Shown: positions 52,150 through 61,867, numbered from the stretch's first letter. The stretch is DNA of 64,000 bases from Lachnospiraceae bacterium (GCA_017938315.1 JAGBBV010000032.1:48397-112396); one strand, 5' to 3'. The notes: generated by a model from the letters alone, not told the origin. Program-made: numbers and translations.

Positions 52150-53508
52150 ATGAAAAAGAAAATTAATAAAAGTTTAATGGGAACAGCTACTTTGGCAATT
52201 ATTTCAACATTATTGCTAACAGTAGCTGTTTGTTATCATATTTTGACAACACAAATTTTGGATGATTTGCGTATGTATGCGCAAATGGCGGGTGCGTTGA
52301 TTTCAGTTGATGGCGATAGAGGAACAGGTGATTTTTCTTATGTGGAAGAGAAAATGAATGAACATCAACTCAGAATTACGCTTGTTGCATCTGACGGAAA
52401 AGTTCTCTATGACACGGCAACAGATGCAAAAAGCATGGATAACCACGCAGATAGACCGGAAGTAAAGGAAGCGTCCCTGTCCGGGGAAGGTAGCCGTATC
52501 CGTATGTCCGATACATTGGATAAAAATACTTATTATTATGCGCTGAGGCTCGAAGACGGTAGAGTAATCCGTGTATCAAAAACTGCAGATAATATGTACA
52601 GATTGATGGAATATTCGGCACCCTATGTTTTGATTGCGATGGTGGCAATATTCATTGTTTGCGGATTGCTGTCTGTTTTACTGGCAGAAGGAATTATACG
52701 TCCAATTAGATTGATTGCTAAAGATGTTGAGAATGCTGAAAAATTGGAAGAATATAAAGAAATGAAGCCCTTTATCGATGCAATCAGAAATCAGCATGCC
52801 GATGTGCTTCAAAACGCAAAAATCAGACAGGAGTTTACAGCGAATGTTTCCCATGAATTAAAAACACCTCTAACAGCTATTTCAGGGTATGCGGAACTGA
52901 TTGAAAACGGAATGGTGGCAGAGGAAAAAGAGGTGCGCAGATTTGCCGGGGAAATACACGGCAATGCGAATAGATTGCTGACGCTGATTAATGATGTGAT
53001 AAGGTTGTCTGAACTTGACGATTCCCGGGTGGAAGAAAAAATGGAATGTATTGATCTGAAGGATTGTGCAGAGGCATGTGTAAATATGTTGCAGGTGAAT
53101 GCGGAAAAACATGCCGTTACATTACATTTTGAAGGAGAAACAGCGTTTATCCATGCAAATAAACAGATGGTGGATGAAGTTTTGCATAATCTGTGTGATA
53201 ATGCCATCCGCTATAATCGTAACGGTGGATATGTAAATGTGTGCGTAAAAAATAGTATTGACACAGCGATATTAATCGTAAAAGATAACGGCATCGGTAT
53301 TCCGGAAGAACATCAGGAAAGAATTTTTGAACGTTTTTATCGGGTAGATAAAAGCCGAAGCAAGTCCACGGGCGGGACCGGGCTTGGGCTCGCCATTGTA
53401 AAACATATTTTGATCAAATTGAATGCAACAATAAATCTACAAAGTGAAGCGGGAGAAGGAACAACGATTACGGTTGTTTTTCCTGCAGTGAAAGAAACAG
53501 AAGGATAG
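52150..53508 (+). CDS. phoR: Phosphate-type sensor histidine kinase
   Basis: 452 residues: membrane helix (about 8-30), an extracellular sensor of about 130 residues, second membrane helix (about 155-178), HAMP-like linker, DHp helix with His235 in NVSHELKTPLTAISGY, and ATPase domain with NLCDNAIRYN (N box), DNGIGIPEEH (G1) and TGGTGLGLAIV (G2). Partner of the upstream response regulator. The layout matches clostridial PhoR without an obvious PAS domain. Confidence 0.92.
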   Translation: MKKKINKSLMGTATLAIISTLLLTVAVCYHILTTQILDDLRMYAQMAGALISVDGDRGTGDFSYVEEKMNEHQLRITLVASDGKVLYDTATDAKSMDNHADRPEVKEASLSGEGSRIRMSDTLDKNTYYYALRLEDGRVIRVSKTADNMYRLMEYSAPYVLIAMVAIFIVCGLLSVLLAEGIIRPIRLIAKDVENAEKLEEYKEMKPFIDAIRNQHADVLQNAKIRQEFTANVSHELKTPLTAISGYAELIENGMVAEEKEVRRFAGEIHGNANRLLTLINDVIRLSELDDSRVEEKMECIDLKDCAEACVNMLQVNAEKHAVTLHFEGETAFIHANKQMVDEVLHNLCDNAIRYNRNGGYVNVCVKNSIDTAILIVKDNGIGIPEEHQERIFERFYRVDKSRSKSTGGTGLGLAIVKHILIKLNATINLQSEAGEGTTITVVFPAVKETEG

Positions 53509-53521
53509 TAAGAGGACTGAA

Positions 53522-54058
53522 ATGGGAGACAGGCTGGACAGAGAATACTATAAGCAATCGGCAAAGGTTCTTGCGCCGGATTTGATAGGTAAATTACTTT
53601 GCCGTAAGGTGGACGGTAAAATTGAAAGATACCGAATAACGGAGACAGAATGCTATTGTGGGGAAGAGGATACGGCATGCCACGCCAGTAAAGGAAAGAC
53701 AGAGAGGACGAGAGTTCTGTATGAGCAGGGCGGCATCGCTTATGTGTACCTTTGCTATGGGATGCATTCTCTTTTTAATGTAGTGACAGGGGAAGAAGGG
53801 CATCCGGAAGCAGTGTTGATCCGCGGTGTAGAGGGATATAATGGACCCGGGAAATTAACCAAAGCCATGCAAATTGACAGAAGCCTGAATGAGGAAGATA
53901 TGACCGTGTCGGATCAGCTTTGGATTGAAGATGACGGGACAAAGCCGGAGTGCTACGCAGCAAAAAGAGTAGGCATTGACTATGCAGAGCCGAAAGACAG
54001 GGATGTTTTGTGGCGTTATATTGTGAGTGACGGAAACTATAAGCCCGTGAAAGGCTAA
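53522..54058 (+). CDS. mpg: DNA-3-methyladenine glycosylase (AAG/MPG family)
   Basis: 178 residues; removes alkylated purines in base-excision repair. ITETECYCGEEDTACHASKGKT holds the catalytic Glu and the DTACH block (quoted in part: TETECYCGEEDTACH), followed by YVYLCYGMHSLFNVV and NGPGKLTKAMQID. It is a little shorter than the usual 190-200 residues but complete in core motifs. It starts 13 bases after the kinase gene. Confidence 0.92.
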   Translation: MGDRLDREYYKQSAKVLAPDLIGKLLCRKVDGKIERYRITETECYCGEEDTACHASKGKTERTRVLYEQGGIAYVYLCYGMHSLFNVVTGEEGHPEAVLIRGVEGYNGPGKLTKAMQIDRSLNEEDMTVSDQLWIEDDGTKPECYAAKRVGIDYAEPKDRDVLWRYIVSDGNYKPVKG

Positions 54059-54174
54059 ACCGTGAAAAATAACAGTAATGAAAATTTGTGCGATAATTTA
54101 CAACTTCTCATAACTAAGAACTTCATCTATACTGAGAAAGTGACAGAAGATTTTAGCAGAACGGAGATGTGTAC

Positions 54175-54537
54175 ATGAAAACTTGTGCAGATGTGGAAAC
54201 AGAACAAAAGATCTTTCAAATGATGTTGGATTTGGGAATTCCCGCACATTTGAAGGGATATCATTTTATTAAAGTATCGGTTCTTATGGCACTTGAGGAC
54301 ATGCAGATAGTGGGAAGTGTAACCAAATTACTTTACCCGGAGATTGCAAAGCGTTATAATACTACTGACGGCAAAGTAGAAAGAGCTATCCGTAACGCCA
54401 TAGAAATATCGTGGGAAAGAGGTAACCGAATGACTTTTGAAAGAATGTTCGGTTATTCAAGGGAAAACGGAGAAGTCCGGCCGACGAACAGCGAATTTAT
54501 AGCAGCCATGGCTGATGAGATTATACAAAATCAGTAA
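54175..54537 (+). CDS. Stand-alone Spo0A C-terminal domain protein
   Basis: 120 residues that match the DNA-binding effector domain of Spo0A: helix-rich, GIPAHLKGYHFIKVSVLMAL, then a helix-turn-helix-like LLYPEIAKRYNTTDGKVERAIRNAIEISWERG. No receiver domain and no phospho-acceptor are present, and the upstream sequence does not encode one. ATG 54175 is preceded by GGAG; a GTG two codons earlier is possible. It may be a constitutive or competing regulator of 0A-box promoters (inference). Confidence 0.88.
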   Translation: MKTCADVETEQKIFQMMLDLGIPAHLKGYHFIKVSVLMALEDMQIVGSVTKLLYPEIAKRYNTTDGKVERAIRNAIEISWERGNRMTFERMFGYSRENGEVRPTNSEFIAAMADEIIQNQ

Positions 54538-54564
54538 AAGGCAGAAAATAGGGAGATGAAACAA

Positions 54565-55758
54565 ATGAATAAACCAGCAATTTGCGGCGGCACACCTGTG
54601 CGTAAGGAAAAGATTTTTTATGGGCACCAGTATATAGATGAGGCAGATATTCAGGCTGTGGTAGAGGTGCTGAAAAGTGATTATTTGACTTGCGGACCTA
54701 AGATAGCGGAGGCAGAAAAGAAACTGTGTGAAGTAACAGGAGCAAAGTATGCGGTCCTTTGCAGCAACGGAACGGCAGCACTTCATATTGCATGCCTGGC
54801 AGCAGGCGTTAAGCAGGGCGATGAGGTGATAACTACGCCCATTACGTTTGCGGCATCGGCAAACTGTGCGTTGTACTGCGGAGCGAAACCGGTTTTTGCT
54901 GATATTAACGAAGAGACTTATAACATTGATCCGTCCAATGTCAAAGCACTTACTAATGAAAAAACAAAAGCGGTAGTGGCGGTAGATTTTACGGGGCAAT
55001 CGGTAGAACTTGATGAATTGCTTGTACATTGCAGAAAACATGGCATAGCATTGATTGAGGATGGTGCCCATGTAATCGGGACAAGCTATAAGGGGCAGAA
55101 AAACGGTTCCATTGCCGATATGACTACTCTTAGCTTTCATCCTGTGAAAACCGTAACCAGCGGAGAAGGCGGTGCTGTTCTCACCAATAGCGAAGAGTAT
55201 TATAAAAAACTTTTATTATACAGGGCACACGGAATTACCCGTGATGAGTCACAGATGGTACATGAGTCTGATGGGCCGTGGTATTATGAGCAGATTGATC
55301 TTGGCATGAATTACCGCATGACAGATATCCAGGCGGCACTGTTAATCAGCCAACTTGATAAATTGCCTATGTTCAGTGCCAGAAGAAAAGAGATTGTGAA
55401 AGTATATGATGAGGCTTTTTCTGAAATTCCGGAGATCACCGTGCAGAGAGAAATTCCGGAATCAGATACTACCAGACATCTTTATATTTTGAGAATTAAA
55501 CCGGAAATGTTATCCATAGACCGCAAACAGTTTTTTGATGCACTGGCAGCGGAAAACGTATGCTGTAATGTACATTATATTCCTACCTACTATTTCCCTT
55601 ATTATGAGAAATTGGGATATCAAAAAGGATTATGCCCGAAGGCTGAGAGATTATATGAGGAAATGATTAGTCTGCCGCTTTATTATGCAATGACGGATGA
55701 AGACGTAGAGGATGTAATTGCGGCAGTGAAGAAAATTGTAGCATATTTTAGGAAATAA
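54565..55758 (+). CDS. pseC: PseC-type UDP-sugar C4 aminotransferase (DegT/DnrJ/EryC1 family)
   Basis: 397-residue PLP enzyme, probably UDP-4-amino-4,6-dideoxy-altrosamine transaminase of pseudaminic acid synthesis. DegT-family motifs: CSNGTAALHIA, EDGAHVIGTSYKG (Asp of the PLP pocket), SFHPVKTVTSGEGG (PLP Lys), and LGMNYRMTDIQAALLISQL. ATG 54565 is nine bases past GGGAG; ATG 54556 touches the ribosome site and is rejected. No PseB, PseF, PseH, PseG or PseI is visible, so the pathway must be completed elsewhere or the substrate differs. A glycosyltransferase follows. Confidence 0.85.
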   Translation: MNKPAICGGTPVRKEKIFYGHQYIDEADIQAVVEVLKSDYLTCGPKIAEAEKKLCEVTGAKYAVLCSNGTAALHIACLAAGVKQGDEVITTPITFAASANCALYCGAKPVFADINEETYNIDPSNVKALTNEKTKAVVAVDFTGQSVELDELLVHCRKHGIALIEDGAHVIGTSYKGQKNGSIADMTTLSFHPVKTVTSGEGGAVLTNSEEYYKKLLLYRAHGITRDESQMVHESDGPWYYEQIDLGMNYRMTDIQAALLISQLDKLPMFSARRKEIVKVYDEAFSEIPEITVQREIPESDTTRHLYILRIKPEMLSIDRKQFFDALAAENVCCNVHYIPTYYFPYYEKLGYQKGLCPKAERLYEEMISLPLYYAMTDEDVEDVIAAVKKIVAYFRK

Positions 55759-55803
55759 TCATTACAAAAGAGTAAAACGGTATTACCGTATAAGAGGGGT
55801 TCT

Positions 55804-56829
55804 ATGAAACTGAGTGTTATTGTACCTGTCTATAATATGGCAGTGGATGGTAAACTTGCTTACTGCTTAAACAGTCTTGTGAATCAGACCATAAGTGATT
55901 ATGAGATTATTGCTGTGGATGACTGTTCCACGGATAACTCGTTGGAGATTCTCCGTAGTTATGAAAAGAAATTTCCTGAAAAGGTAAAAGTAATTGCATC
56001 TCCTGTGAATAAAAAACAGGGGGGAGCCAAAAACTTAGGTCTGGAAACGGCAAGAGGAGAATGGATTGGCTTTATAGACAGCGATGACTGGGTGACAGAA
56101 GATTTTTATGAGAAGTTGTTAAATAAAGCAGAGGAAACCGGTGCAGACATGGTGGGCTGCGATTATCACTTGACGCACAGACACGATATGGAAATCGGCA
56201 CAGTGGTCCACAATAATAAAAAAGAACAGACCGGCGTTTTGGATGAGGAGAAATACCGTTCCCTTATTTTAGATGGCGGTAGTCTTGTTGTGAAGATTTA
56301 TAAGCGGCATATTATTATGGATTACCCAAACCGTTTTCCGGAAGGAATTTTCTATGAGGATAATGCTATTGGTAATTCATGGAAACTGAGGGCAAAACAT
56401 TTTGAGTATATAGAAGAGCCGATGTATTACTATTACCAGCACGATATGTCCACTGTCCATACAATCTCCAAGGAGCGTTGTGAGCACAGAATGGAAGCTG
56501 CAAGAATCATGGTGAAGGAAGCAAAGGAATTTAATTATCTGGACAAGTATTATCCTGAAATTGAAAGTAGCTTTACCACATTGTTTTATGTGAATACATT
56601 GTTTTCTTACATGGTGGGCAATGAGAAAAAAGAATATAAATTTATTAAGAATCTTGGGAAAGAAATGAAAGAAACTTTTCCAGGGTTTATGAAAAACAAA
56701 TATTATGAGGAAAGAGTGCATGCAGAAGAACGGAAACTGATCCGCATGCATATGAAGTCTACTTTATATTTTATGATGTATTATAAATTGCTTTGGGCAT
56801 ACCGCAATTTTAGGAAGAAAATGAAATAA
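55804..56829 (+). CDS. Glycosyltransferase family 2 (WcaA-like)
   Basis: 341 residues. GT-A domain: VIVPVYNM, AVDDCSTDNS, IDSDDWV (DxD-type metal site), FYEDNAIGN. The C-terminal part is basic and helical (LWAYRNFRKKMK), perhaps membrane-associated. Adjacent to the PseC-like gene, so probably it transfers an amino sugar or builds a surface glycan, which is inference. The acceptor is unknown. Confidence 0.87.
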   Translation: MKLSVIVPVYNMAVDGKLAYCLNSLVNQTISDYEIIAVDDCSTDNSLEILRSYEKKFPEKVKVIASPVNKKQGGAKNLGLETARGEWIGFIDSDDWVTEDFYEKLLNKAEETGADMVGCDYHLTHRHDMEIGTVVHNNKKEQTGVLDEEKYRSLILDGGSLVVKIYKRHIIMDYPNRFPEGIFYEDNAIGNSWKLRAKHFEYIEEPMYYYYQHDMSTVHTISKERCEHRMEAARIMVKEAKEFNYLDKYYPEIESSFTTLFYVNTLFSYMVGNEKKEYKFIKNLGKEMKETFPGFMKNKYYEERVHAEERKLIRMHMKSTLYFMMYYKLLWAYRNFRKKMK

Positions 56830-56868
56830 ATCTCATAGCGGAAAAGGGCTTTACAGAGATATGAGTCA

Positions 56869-56897
56869 TAGACAGAGTTTCAATAATTTTGTATAAT
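56869..56897 (+). promoter_or_regulatory. pfkA promoter
   Basis: TAGACA (56869-56874), 17-bp spacer, TATAAT (56892-56897) with TG extension. Confidence 0.78.
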
Positions 56898-56951
56898 AAA
56901 AGATAAGATTTACTTGTAAACAAATGCAGAAAAGAAAGGTAGGGTATCACT

Positions 56952-58025
56952 ATGAAAAGAATCGGTATGTTAACCAGCGGTGGAGACTGTCAGGCATTAA
57001 ATGCAGCAATGCGCGGTGTAGTAAAATGTCTGGTAAACAGCAAGGAAGATGTTGAAATTTACGGTTTTTTAGATGGTTATAAAGGTCTTATTTACGGAAA
57101 CTTTCGTATGCTCGAAGGACGTGACTTTTCCGGTATCTTAACAAAAGGCGGTACCATTTTGGGAAGTTCCAGAACACCTTTCAAAACAATCCAGGATCCT
57201 GATGAAAACGGATTGAATAAAGTAGAAGCCATGAAACAGAATTACCATAAATTAAGATTAGACTGTCTGGTTATTTTGGGTGGCAACGGAACACATAAAA
57301 CAGCAAATCTTTTAAGGCAGGAAGGGTTAAACGTAATCACTCTTCCCAAGACAATTGACAATGATCTTTGGGGAACCGACATGACTTTCGGCTTCCAAAG
57401 TGCTGTTAATATTGCAACCGATGCAATTGACTGTATTCATACCACAGCATCTTCCCACGGAAGAACTTTTATTGTGGAAGTAATGGGACACAAAGTAGGA
57501 TATCTTACCTTAAATGCAGGTATGGCAGGTGGTGCCGATATTATATTGATTCCCGAGATTCCTTATGACATTAAGAAAGTAGTGGAAGCAATTGAAAAGA
57601 GAAATAAAAACGGTAGCAGATTTACTATTTTAGCAGTGGCAGAAGGTGCGATCTCCAAAGAAGATGCAAAGCTGTCTAAAAAAGAATATAAAGAAAAAAT
57701 GAAAAATTATAAATACCCTTCCGTATCTTATGAACTGGCAGATCAGATCCAGGAGATGACAGGAGGAGAGGTGCGTGTGACTGTTCCCGGGCATACTCAG
57801 AGAGGCGGAAGTCCTTGCCCATATGATAGGGTATTCGCAAGCCGTCTCGGTGCAGAAGCCGGTGAACTTATCTTAAAGGGTGAGTATGGTTTTATGGTAG
57901 GATACAAAAACAGAGAAATCGTGAAAGTGCCGTTGGAAGATGTAGCAGGTAAGCTGAAGATGGTTTCTCCAGATTCCGATATTGTAAAAGAAGCAAAATT
58001 ACTGGGTATCAGTTTCGGTGATTAA
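56952..58025 (+). CDS. pfkA: 6-phosphofructokinase, mixed-substrate group
   Basis: 357 residues; phosphorylates fructose-6-phosphate in glycolysis. Residues 110-113 are GGNG: Gly at the fourth place is the ATP-type residue, while residues 132-138 PKTIDND have the Lys usual in PPi-type enzymes. This combination marks the mixed group III of PFKs, so the phosphoryl donor is uncertain. The usual GGDG Asp is Asn here. VEVMGHKVGYL and PGHTQRGGSPCPYDR are conserved. AGAAAGG precedes the ATG. Confidence 0.93.
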   Translation: MKRIGMLTSGGDCQALNAAMRGVVKCLVNSKEDVEIYGFLDGYKGLIYGNFRMLEGRDFSGILTKGGTILGSSRTPFKTIQDPDENGLNKVEAMKQNYHKLRLDCLVILGGNGTHKTANLLRQEGLNVITLPKTIDNDLWGTDMTFGFQSAVNIATDAIDCIHTTASSHGRTFIVEVMGHKVGYLTLNAGMAGGADIILIPEIPYDIKKVVEAIEKRNKNGSRFTILAVAEGAISKEDAKLSKKEYKEKMKNYKYPSVSYELADQIQEMTGGEVRVTVPGHTQRGGSPCPYDRVFASRLGAEAGELILKGEYGFMVGYKNREIVKVPLEDVAGKLKMVSPDSDIVKEAKLLGISFGD

Positions 58026-58077
58026 GTAAAGCAGGCAGATATAAAGATAGAGGCTGCCACGGAAGGAAAGACGTAAC

Positions 58078-59697
58078 ATGTCATATACAGCTCTTTACAG
58101 AAAATTCCGCCCCGCATCCTTTGAGGACGTGAAGGGACAGGAACATATTGTAACGACTCTCAAAAACCAAATAGTGGCAGGACGTACTTCACATGCTTAT
58201 CTTTTTTGCGGAACAAGAGGTACAGGTAAGACAACCATAGCAAAGATTTTTGCGAAGGCTGTGAATTGTGAAGACCCTAAGGACGGCAGTCCCTGTGGTG
58301 AGTGTGCCGTATGTAAGACGATTGCGGCAGGGGCCAGCATGAATGTCATAGAAATAGATGCGGCGTCCAATAACGGTGTGGATAACATCAGGGAAATTGT
58401 AGAAGAGGTTTCCTATTCTCCTGCAGAGGGTAAATATAAGGTTTATATTATTGACGAAGTTCACATGCTTTCCATCGGAGCTTTCAATGCCCTTCTTAAG
58501 ACGTTGGAGGAGCCGCCTTCGTATGTAATTTTTATTTTGGCAACAACGGAAGTGCATAAAATTCCCATTACCATACTTTCCAGATGCCAGCGTTATGATT
58601 TTAAACGAATTACAATAGATACTATCTCGGAACGGTTAAAAGAACTCACAAGCATTGAAAATGTTTCCGTGGAAGATAAAGCTATCCGCTATATTGCAAA
58701 GACGGCAGATGGTTCCATGCGTGATGCGCTCAGCCTTTTGGACCAGTGCATTGCCTTCCACTTCGGACAGGAACTTACTTACGATAAAGTGCTGGATGTG
58801 CTTGGGGCAGTGGATACGGAAGTATTCAGCAGACTCTTCCGTGTAGTGCTTAAGGGAGATGTAACAGGTGCCATAGCCATTTTGGAAGAAATGGTAATAC
58901 AGGGACGTGAACTGGCACAGTTCGTGGCAGATTTTACGTGGTATTTAAGAAATTTATTACTGGTAAAAACAGCAGATGGCGCAGAGGATGTAATTGATGT
59001 CTCCTCCGATAATCTGGCAAGACTGAAAGAGGAAGCACAGATGGCAGAGCATGATGTGATTATGCGATATATCCGTGTGCTTTCAGAACTTTCCGGGCAA
59101 ATCCGTTTTGCAACCCAGAAGCGTATTTTGATAGAAATGAATCTGATTAAACTTTGCAGACCTGCAATGGAAACTGATACGCAGTCACTGACAGACCGGA
59201 TCAGGCAGCTGGAGCAAAAAATTGAACAGGGAATTCCCATGAATATTAGTGCCGATATGCTGCAAAATATGCAGTCCGGTATAGTGACAAGCAGTATGGC
59301 AGCGGAGCAAGCGCCACGGGCACCTTTGCCAAAGGCAATCCCGGAGGATGTAAGCAGGGTTGTGAGTAAATGGGCAGTAGCGGTAGCGGAAGCACCCAAT
59401 CCCATGAAAACATATTTAAAGACAGCTTACCCCAGTTTGGGAAGTGACGGCAAACTGCTTATCGTGGTACAGGATGGCCTGCCCACGGACTATTTCAGAC
59501 AGGCAGGGCATAAAGAAGAACTGCAAAAAATTCTTTCCGAATATGCCGGCAAGGAAATAGAAATTATGGTACAAGGCGGAGATGGTGGACGTTCCTCACA
59601 AGAACTGTTTCCTGATTTGACCAAAATTGTTTCCGAATCCATTCACATGGAAATAGAGGAAATTGAAGAGGATGATGACTTCACAGGTGAGTTTTAG
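58078..59697 (+). CDS. dnaX: DNA polymerase III subunits gamma/tau
   Basis: 539-residue clamp-loader ATPase. RKFRPASFEDVKGQEH start, Walker A GTRGTGKTT, zinc Cys cluster (about residues 64-79, ...CGECAVC), DEVHMLS, and SRCQRYDFKR. The C-terminal tau-like part is short and acidic. I saw no obvious slippery A-run plus hairpin for a gamma frameshift product. It heads the dnaX-ebfC-recR cluster, conserved in many Firmicutes. Confidence 0.96.
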   Translation: MSYTALYRKFRPASFEDVKGQEHIVTTLKNQIVAGRTSHAYLFCGTRGTGKTTIAKIFAKAVNCEDPKDGSPCGECAVCKTIAAGASMNVIEIDAASNNGVDNIREIVEEVSYSPAEGKYKVYIIDEVHMLSIGAFNALLKTLEEPPSYVIFILATTEVHKIPITILSRCQRYDFKRITIDTISERLKELTSIENVSVEDKAIRYIAKTADGSMRDALSLLDQCIAFHFGQELTYDKVLDVLGAVDTEVFSRLFRVVLKGDVTGAIAILEEMVIQGRELAQFVADFTWYLRNLLLVKTADGAEDVIDVSSDNLARLKEEAQMAEHDVIMRYIRVLSELSGQIRFATQKRILIEMNLIKLCRPAMETDTQSLTDRIRQLEQKIEQGIPMNISADMLQNMQSGIVTSSMAAEQAPRAPLPKAIPEDVSRVVSKWAVAVAEAPNPMKTYLKTAYPSLGSDGKLLIVVQDGLPTDYFRQAGHKEELQKILSEYAGKEIEIMVQGGDGGRSSQELFPDLTKIVSESIHMEIEEIEEDDDFTGEF

Positions 59698-59782
59698 AGA
59701 CATACACTTTGCACTTGAAATAGGGTTGTCAGTAATAGTAAAATAAAGTGATATGTAATACAAAAAAGGAAGGAATAAAGAA

Positions 59783-60133
59783 ATGGCAAAGCGTGGAGGA
59801 TTTCCCGGCGGAATGCCCGGTAACATGAACAATCTGATGAAACAGGCACAGAGAATGCAGCGTCAGATGGAAGAAAATCAGAAAGAATTAGAAACAAAGG
59901 AATTTACTGCAAAAGCAGGCGGCGGAGCTGTTGAAGTGACAGTAACCGGTAAGAAAGAAGTGACGAAAGTAAAACTTTCTGAAGAAGCAGTAGATCCCGA
60001 TGATATTGAAACATTAGAAGATCTTGTAATGGCAGCAGCAAACGAAGCACTTCGAATGGCAGACGCGGCAAGTGCAGATGCCATGAGTAAGATGACCGGC
60101 GGCCTTTCCATGGGAGGAGGATTTCCCTTCTAA
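59783..60133 (+). CDS. ebfC: YbaB/EbfC nucleoid-associated protein
   Basis: 116 residues. Gly/Met-rich N-terminus ([12 protein letters not shown]), helix with [19 protein letters not shown], then core [17 protein letters not shown] and VMAAANEAL. Small DNA-binding dimer, function not fully known, classically between dnaX and recR. AAGGAAGGA precedes the ATG. Its TAA overlaps the recR ATG by one base. Confidence 0.95.
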   Translation: MAKRGGFPGGMPGNMNNLMKQAQRMQRQMEENQKELETKEFTAKAGGGAVEVTVTGKKEVTKVKLSEEAVDPDDIETLEDLVMAAANEALRMADAASADAMSKMTGGLSMGGGFPF

Positions 60134-60729
60134 TGGAACTGTACAGCGGACATATTAATAAATTAATAGATGAGCTTGCAGGGCTTCCCGGAATCGGAGC
60201 AAAGTCGGCACAGAGACTGGCATTTCACTTAATCAATATGCCAAAAGAAAAAGTAAACCGGCTTGCCAAGACAATCATGGACGCCAAAGAAAATGTTCGT
60301 TATTGCAGTGAGTGTTATACACTTACCGATAAGGAAGTGTGCCCTATTTGCAGTAATGATAAAAGAAACCACGGAACAATTATGGTTGTAGAAAATTCCA
60401 GAGATTTGGCAGCCTATGAGAAAACCGGTAAATATGAAGGAGTTTATCATGTCCTTCACGGGGCAATATCGCCTATGCTTGGAATCGGGCCGGGCGATAT
60501 TAAACTGAAGGAGCTTATTAAACGGCTTGAGGGAGATGTGGAGGAAGTGATTATTGCCACTAATTCCAGTTTGGAAGGAGAGACCACTGCGATGTATATC
60601 GGTAAGTTAATTAAACCTACCGGTATCAGGGTTACCAGAATTGCCAGTGGTGTGCCGGTTGGAGGCGATTTAGAGTATATTGACGAAGTAACACTGCTTC
60701 GTGCCTTGGAAGGAAGGACGGAGCTTTAA
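60133..60729 (+). CDS. recR: Recombination mediator protein RecR
   Basis: 198 residues; with RecF/RecO loads RecA. HhH motif [17 protein letters not shown], zinc finger [16 protein letters not shown], Toprim domain [13 protein letters not shown] and a Walker-B-like C-terminal [12 protein letters not shown]. Translationally coupled to ebfC (TAATG). Confidence 0.97.
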   Translation: MELYSGHINKLIDELAGLPGIGAKSAQRLAFHLINMPKEKVNRLAKTIMDAKENVRYCSECYTLTDKEVCPICSNDKRNHGTIMVVENSRDLAAYEKTGKYEGVYHVLHGAISPMLGIGPGDIKLKELIKRLEGDVEEVIIATNSSLEGETTAMYIGKLIKPTGIRVTRIASGVPVGGDLEYIDEVTLLRALEGRTEL

Positions 60730-60755
60730 TAAAAAACGAAGGCGAGGGTATTAAT

Positions 60756-61796
60756 ATGGCAGTAGTAAAAGAGTTTTTTGGAAAAACAAAAAAAGGTGAA
60801 GAAATCAGCAGATATTACATTTCCAACAGCAAGGGAATGAAAGCGGGGGTAATTAATTACGGGGCAATTTTAGTAAATTTATTTGTTCCCGATAAAGCCG
60901 GAAAGGCAGAGGATATCGTTCTCGGTTTTGATACGCTGGAAGAATATTTTGAGAATGGCAGTTTTTTTGGTGCAACCATCGGACCCAATGCAAACAGAAT
61001 CGGTGGTGCATCTTTTGAATTGAATGGTGAAAAATATCAGCTTGATGATAACGATGGAGGAAATAATTTACATAGCCATAAAGAGTTTGGATATCACAAA
61101 TGCGTATGGGATGCTGTAGAAGGTGAAAACAGCGTGACATTTACTTTGGAAGATACTGATGGAAACATGGGATTCCCCGGAAATAAGAAGATAAGTGTTA
61201 CCTACAGTGTGACAGAGGACAATGAATTAAAACTTCATTATACGGGAAGCAGTGATAAAGATACTATCCTGAATTTAACCAATCATACATACTTTAACTT
61301 GGCGGGACATGACGGTGACAAGATCCATGATCATGTTTTGGAGATGAAAGCGTCTTATTATACACCGGTTGTAGCAGGAGCAATTCCTACAGGTGAACTT
61401 GCTACAGTTGAGGGAACTCCTTTTGATTTCCGCGTTGCGAAAAAAATCGGAAAAGACATTAATGCGGATAATGAACAACTGAAACTGGTACAGGGATATG
61501 ACCATAACTGGGTTCTTGACGGAGAAGAGGGAACATTAAGAGAATTTGCAACCGTAAAAGAAGAGACAACGGGAAGGGTTATGAAAGTATTCACCGATTT
61601 ACCCGGAGTTCAGTTCTATGCAGGCAATTGTATTGCACCGGAAAAGGGAAAGGGAAATGCTACTTATGGTCCCAGATGCGGTTTCTGCTTAGAAACACAG
61701 TATTATCCGGATACTGCAAACAAACCGGAATTTCCGTCAGCGGTTTATGGACCGGACAGAAAGTATGATACAGTAACAATATATCAGTTTGTGTAG
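60756..61796 (+). CDS. galM: Aldose 1-epimerase
   Basis: 346 residues; interconverts alpha and beta anomers of hexoses. Beta-sandwich with GATIGPNANRIGGASF, the catalytic-His segments NNLHSHKEFGYHK and NLTNHTYFNLAGH, and the catalytic Glu in RCGFCLETQYYPD. It starts 26 bases after recR and may be co-transcribed. Confidence 0.94.
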   Translation: MAVVKEFFGKTKKGEEISRYYISNSKGMKAGVINYGAILVNLFVPDKAGKAEDIVLGFDTLEEYFENGSFFGATIGPNANRIGGASFELNGEKYQLDDNDGGNNLHSHKEFGYHKCVWDAVEGENSVTFTLEDTDGNMGFPGNKKISVTYSVTEDNELKLHYTGSSDKDTILNLTNHTYFNLAGHDGDKIHDHVLEMKASYYTPVVAGAIPTGELATVEGTPFDFRVAKKIGKDINADNEQLKLVQGYDHNWVLDGEEGTLREFATVKEETTGRVMKVFTDLPGVQFYAGNCIAPEKGKGNATYGPRCGFCLETQYYPDTANKPEFPSAVYGPDRKYDTVTIYQFV

Positions 61797-61826
61797 TAGA
61801 ATAGGTTTGATAAATAGGATAAAAGA

Positions 61827-61867
61827 TACGCCCTTCCATTGCCGGGAATGAAAGCAGGGAGGGCGTA
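61827..61867 (+). terminator. GC-rich hairpin after galM
   Basis: Eleven-base arms TACGCCCTTCC (61827-61837) and GGGAGGGCGTA (61857-61867) with one wobble and a 19-base loop. No clear T run follows, so it may be a weak terminator or a processing site. Confidence 0.5.

Noticed and set aside
58078-59697. Possible programmed frameshift in dnaX
   Set aside because: No A-rich slippery heptamer with a downstream hairpin was noticed in the expected region.
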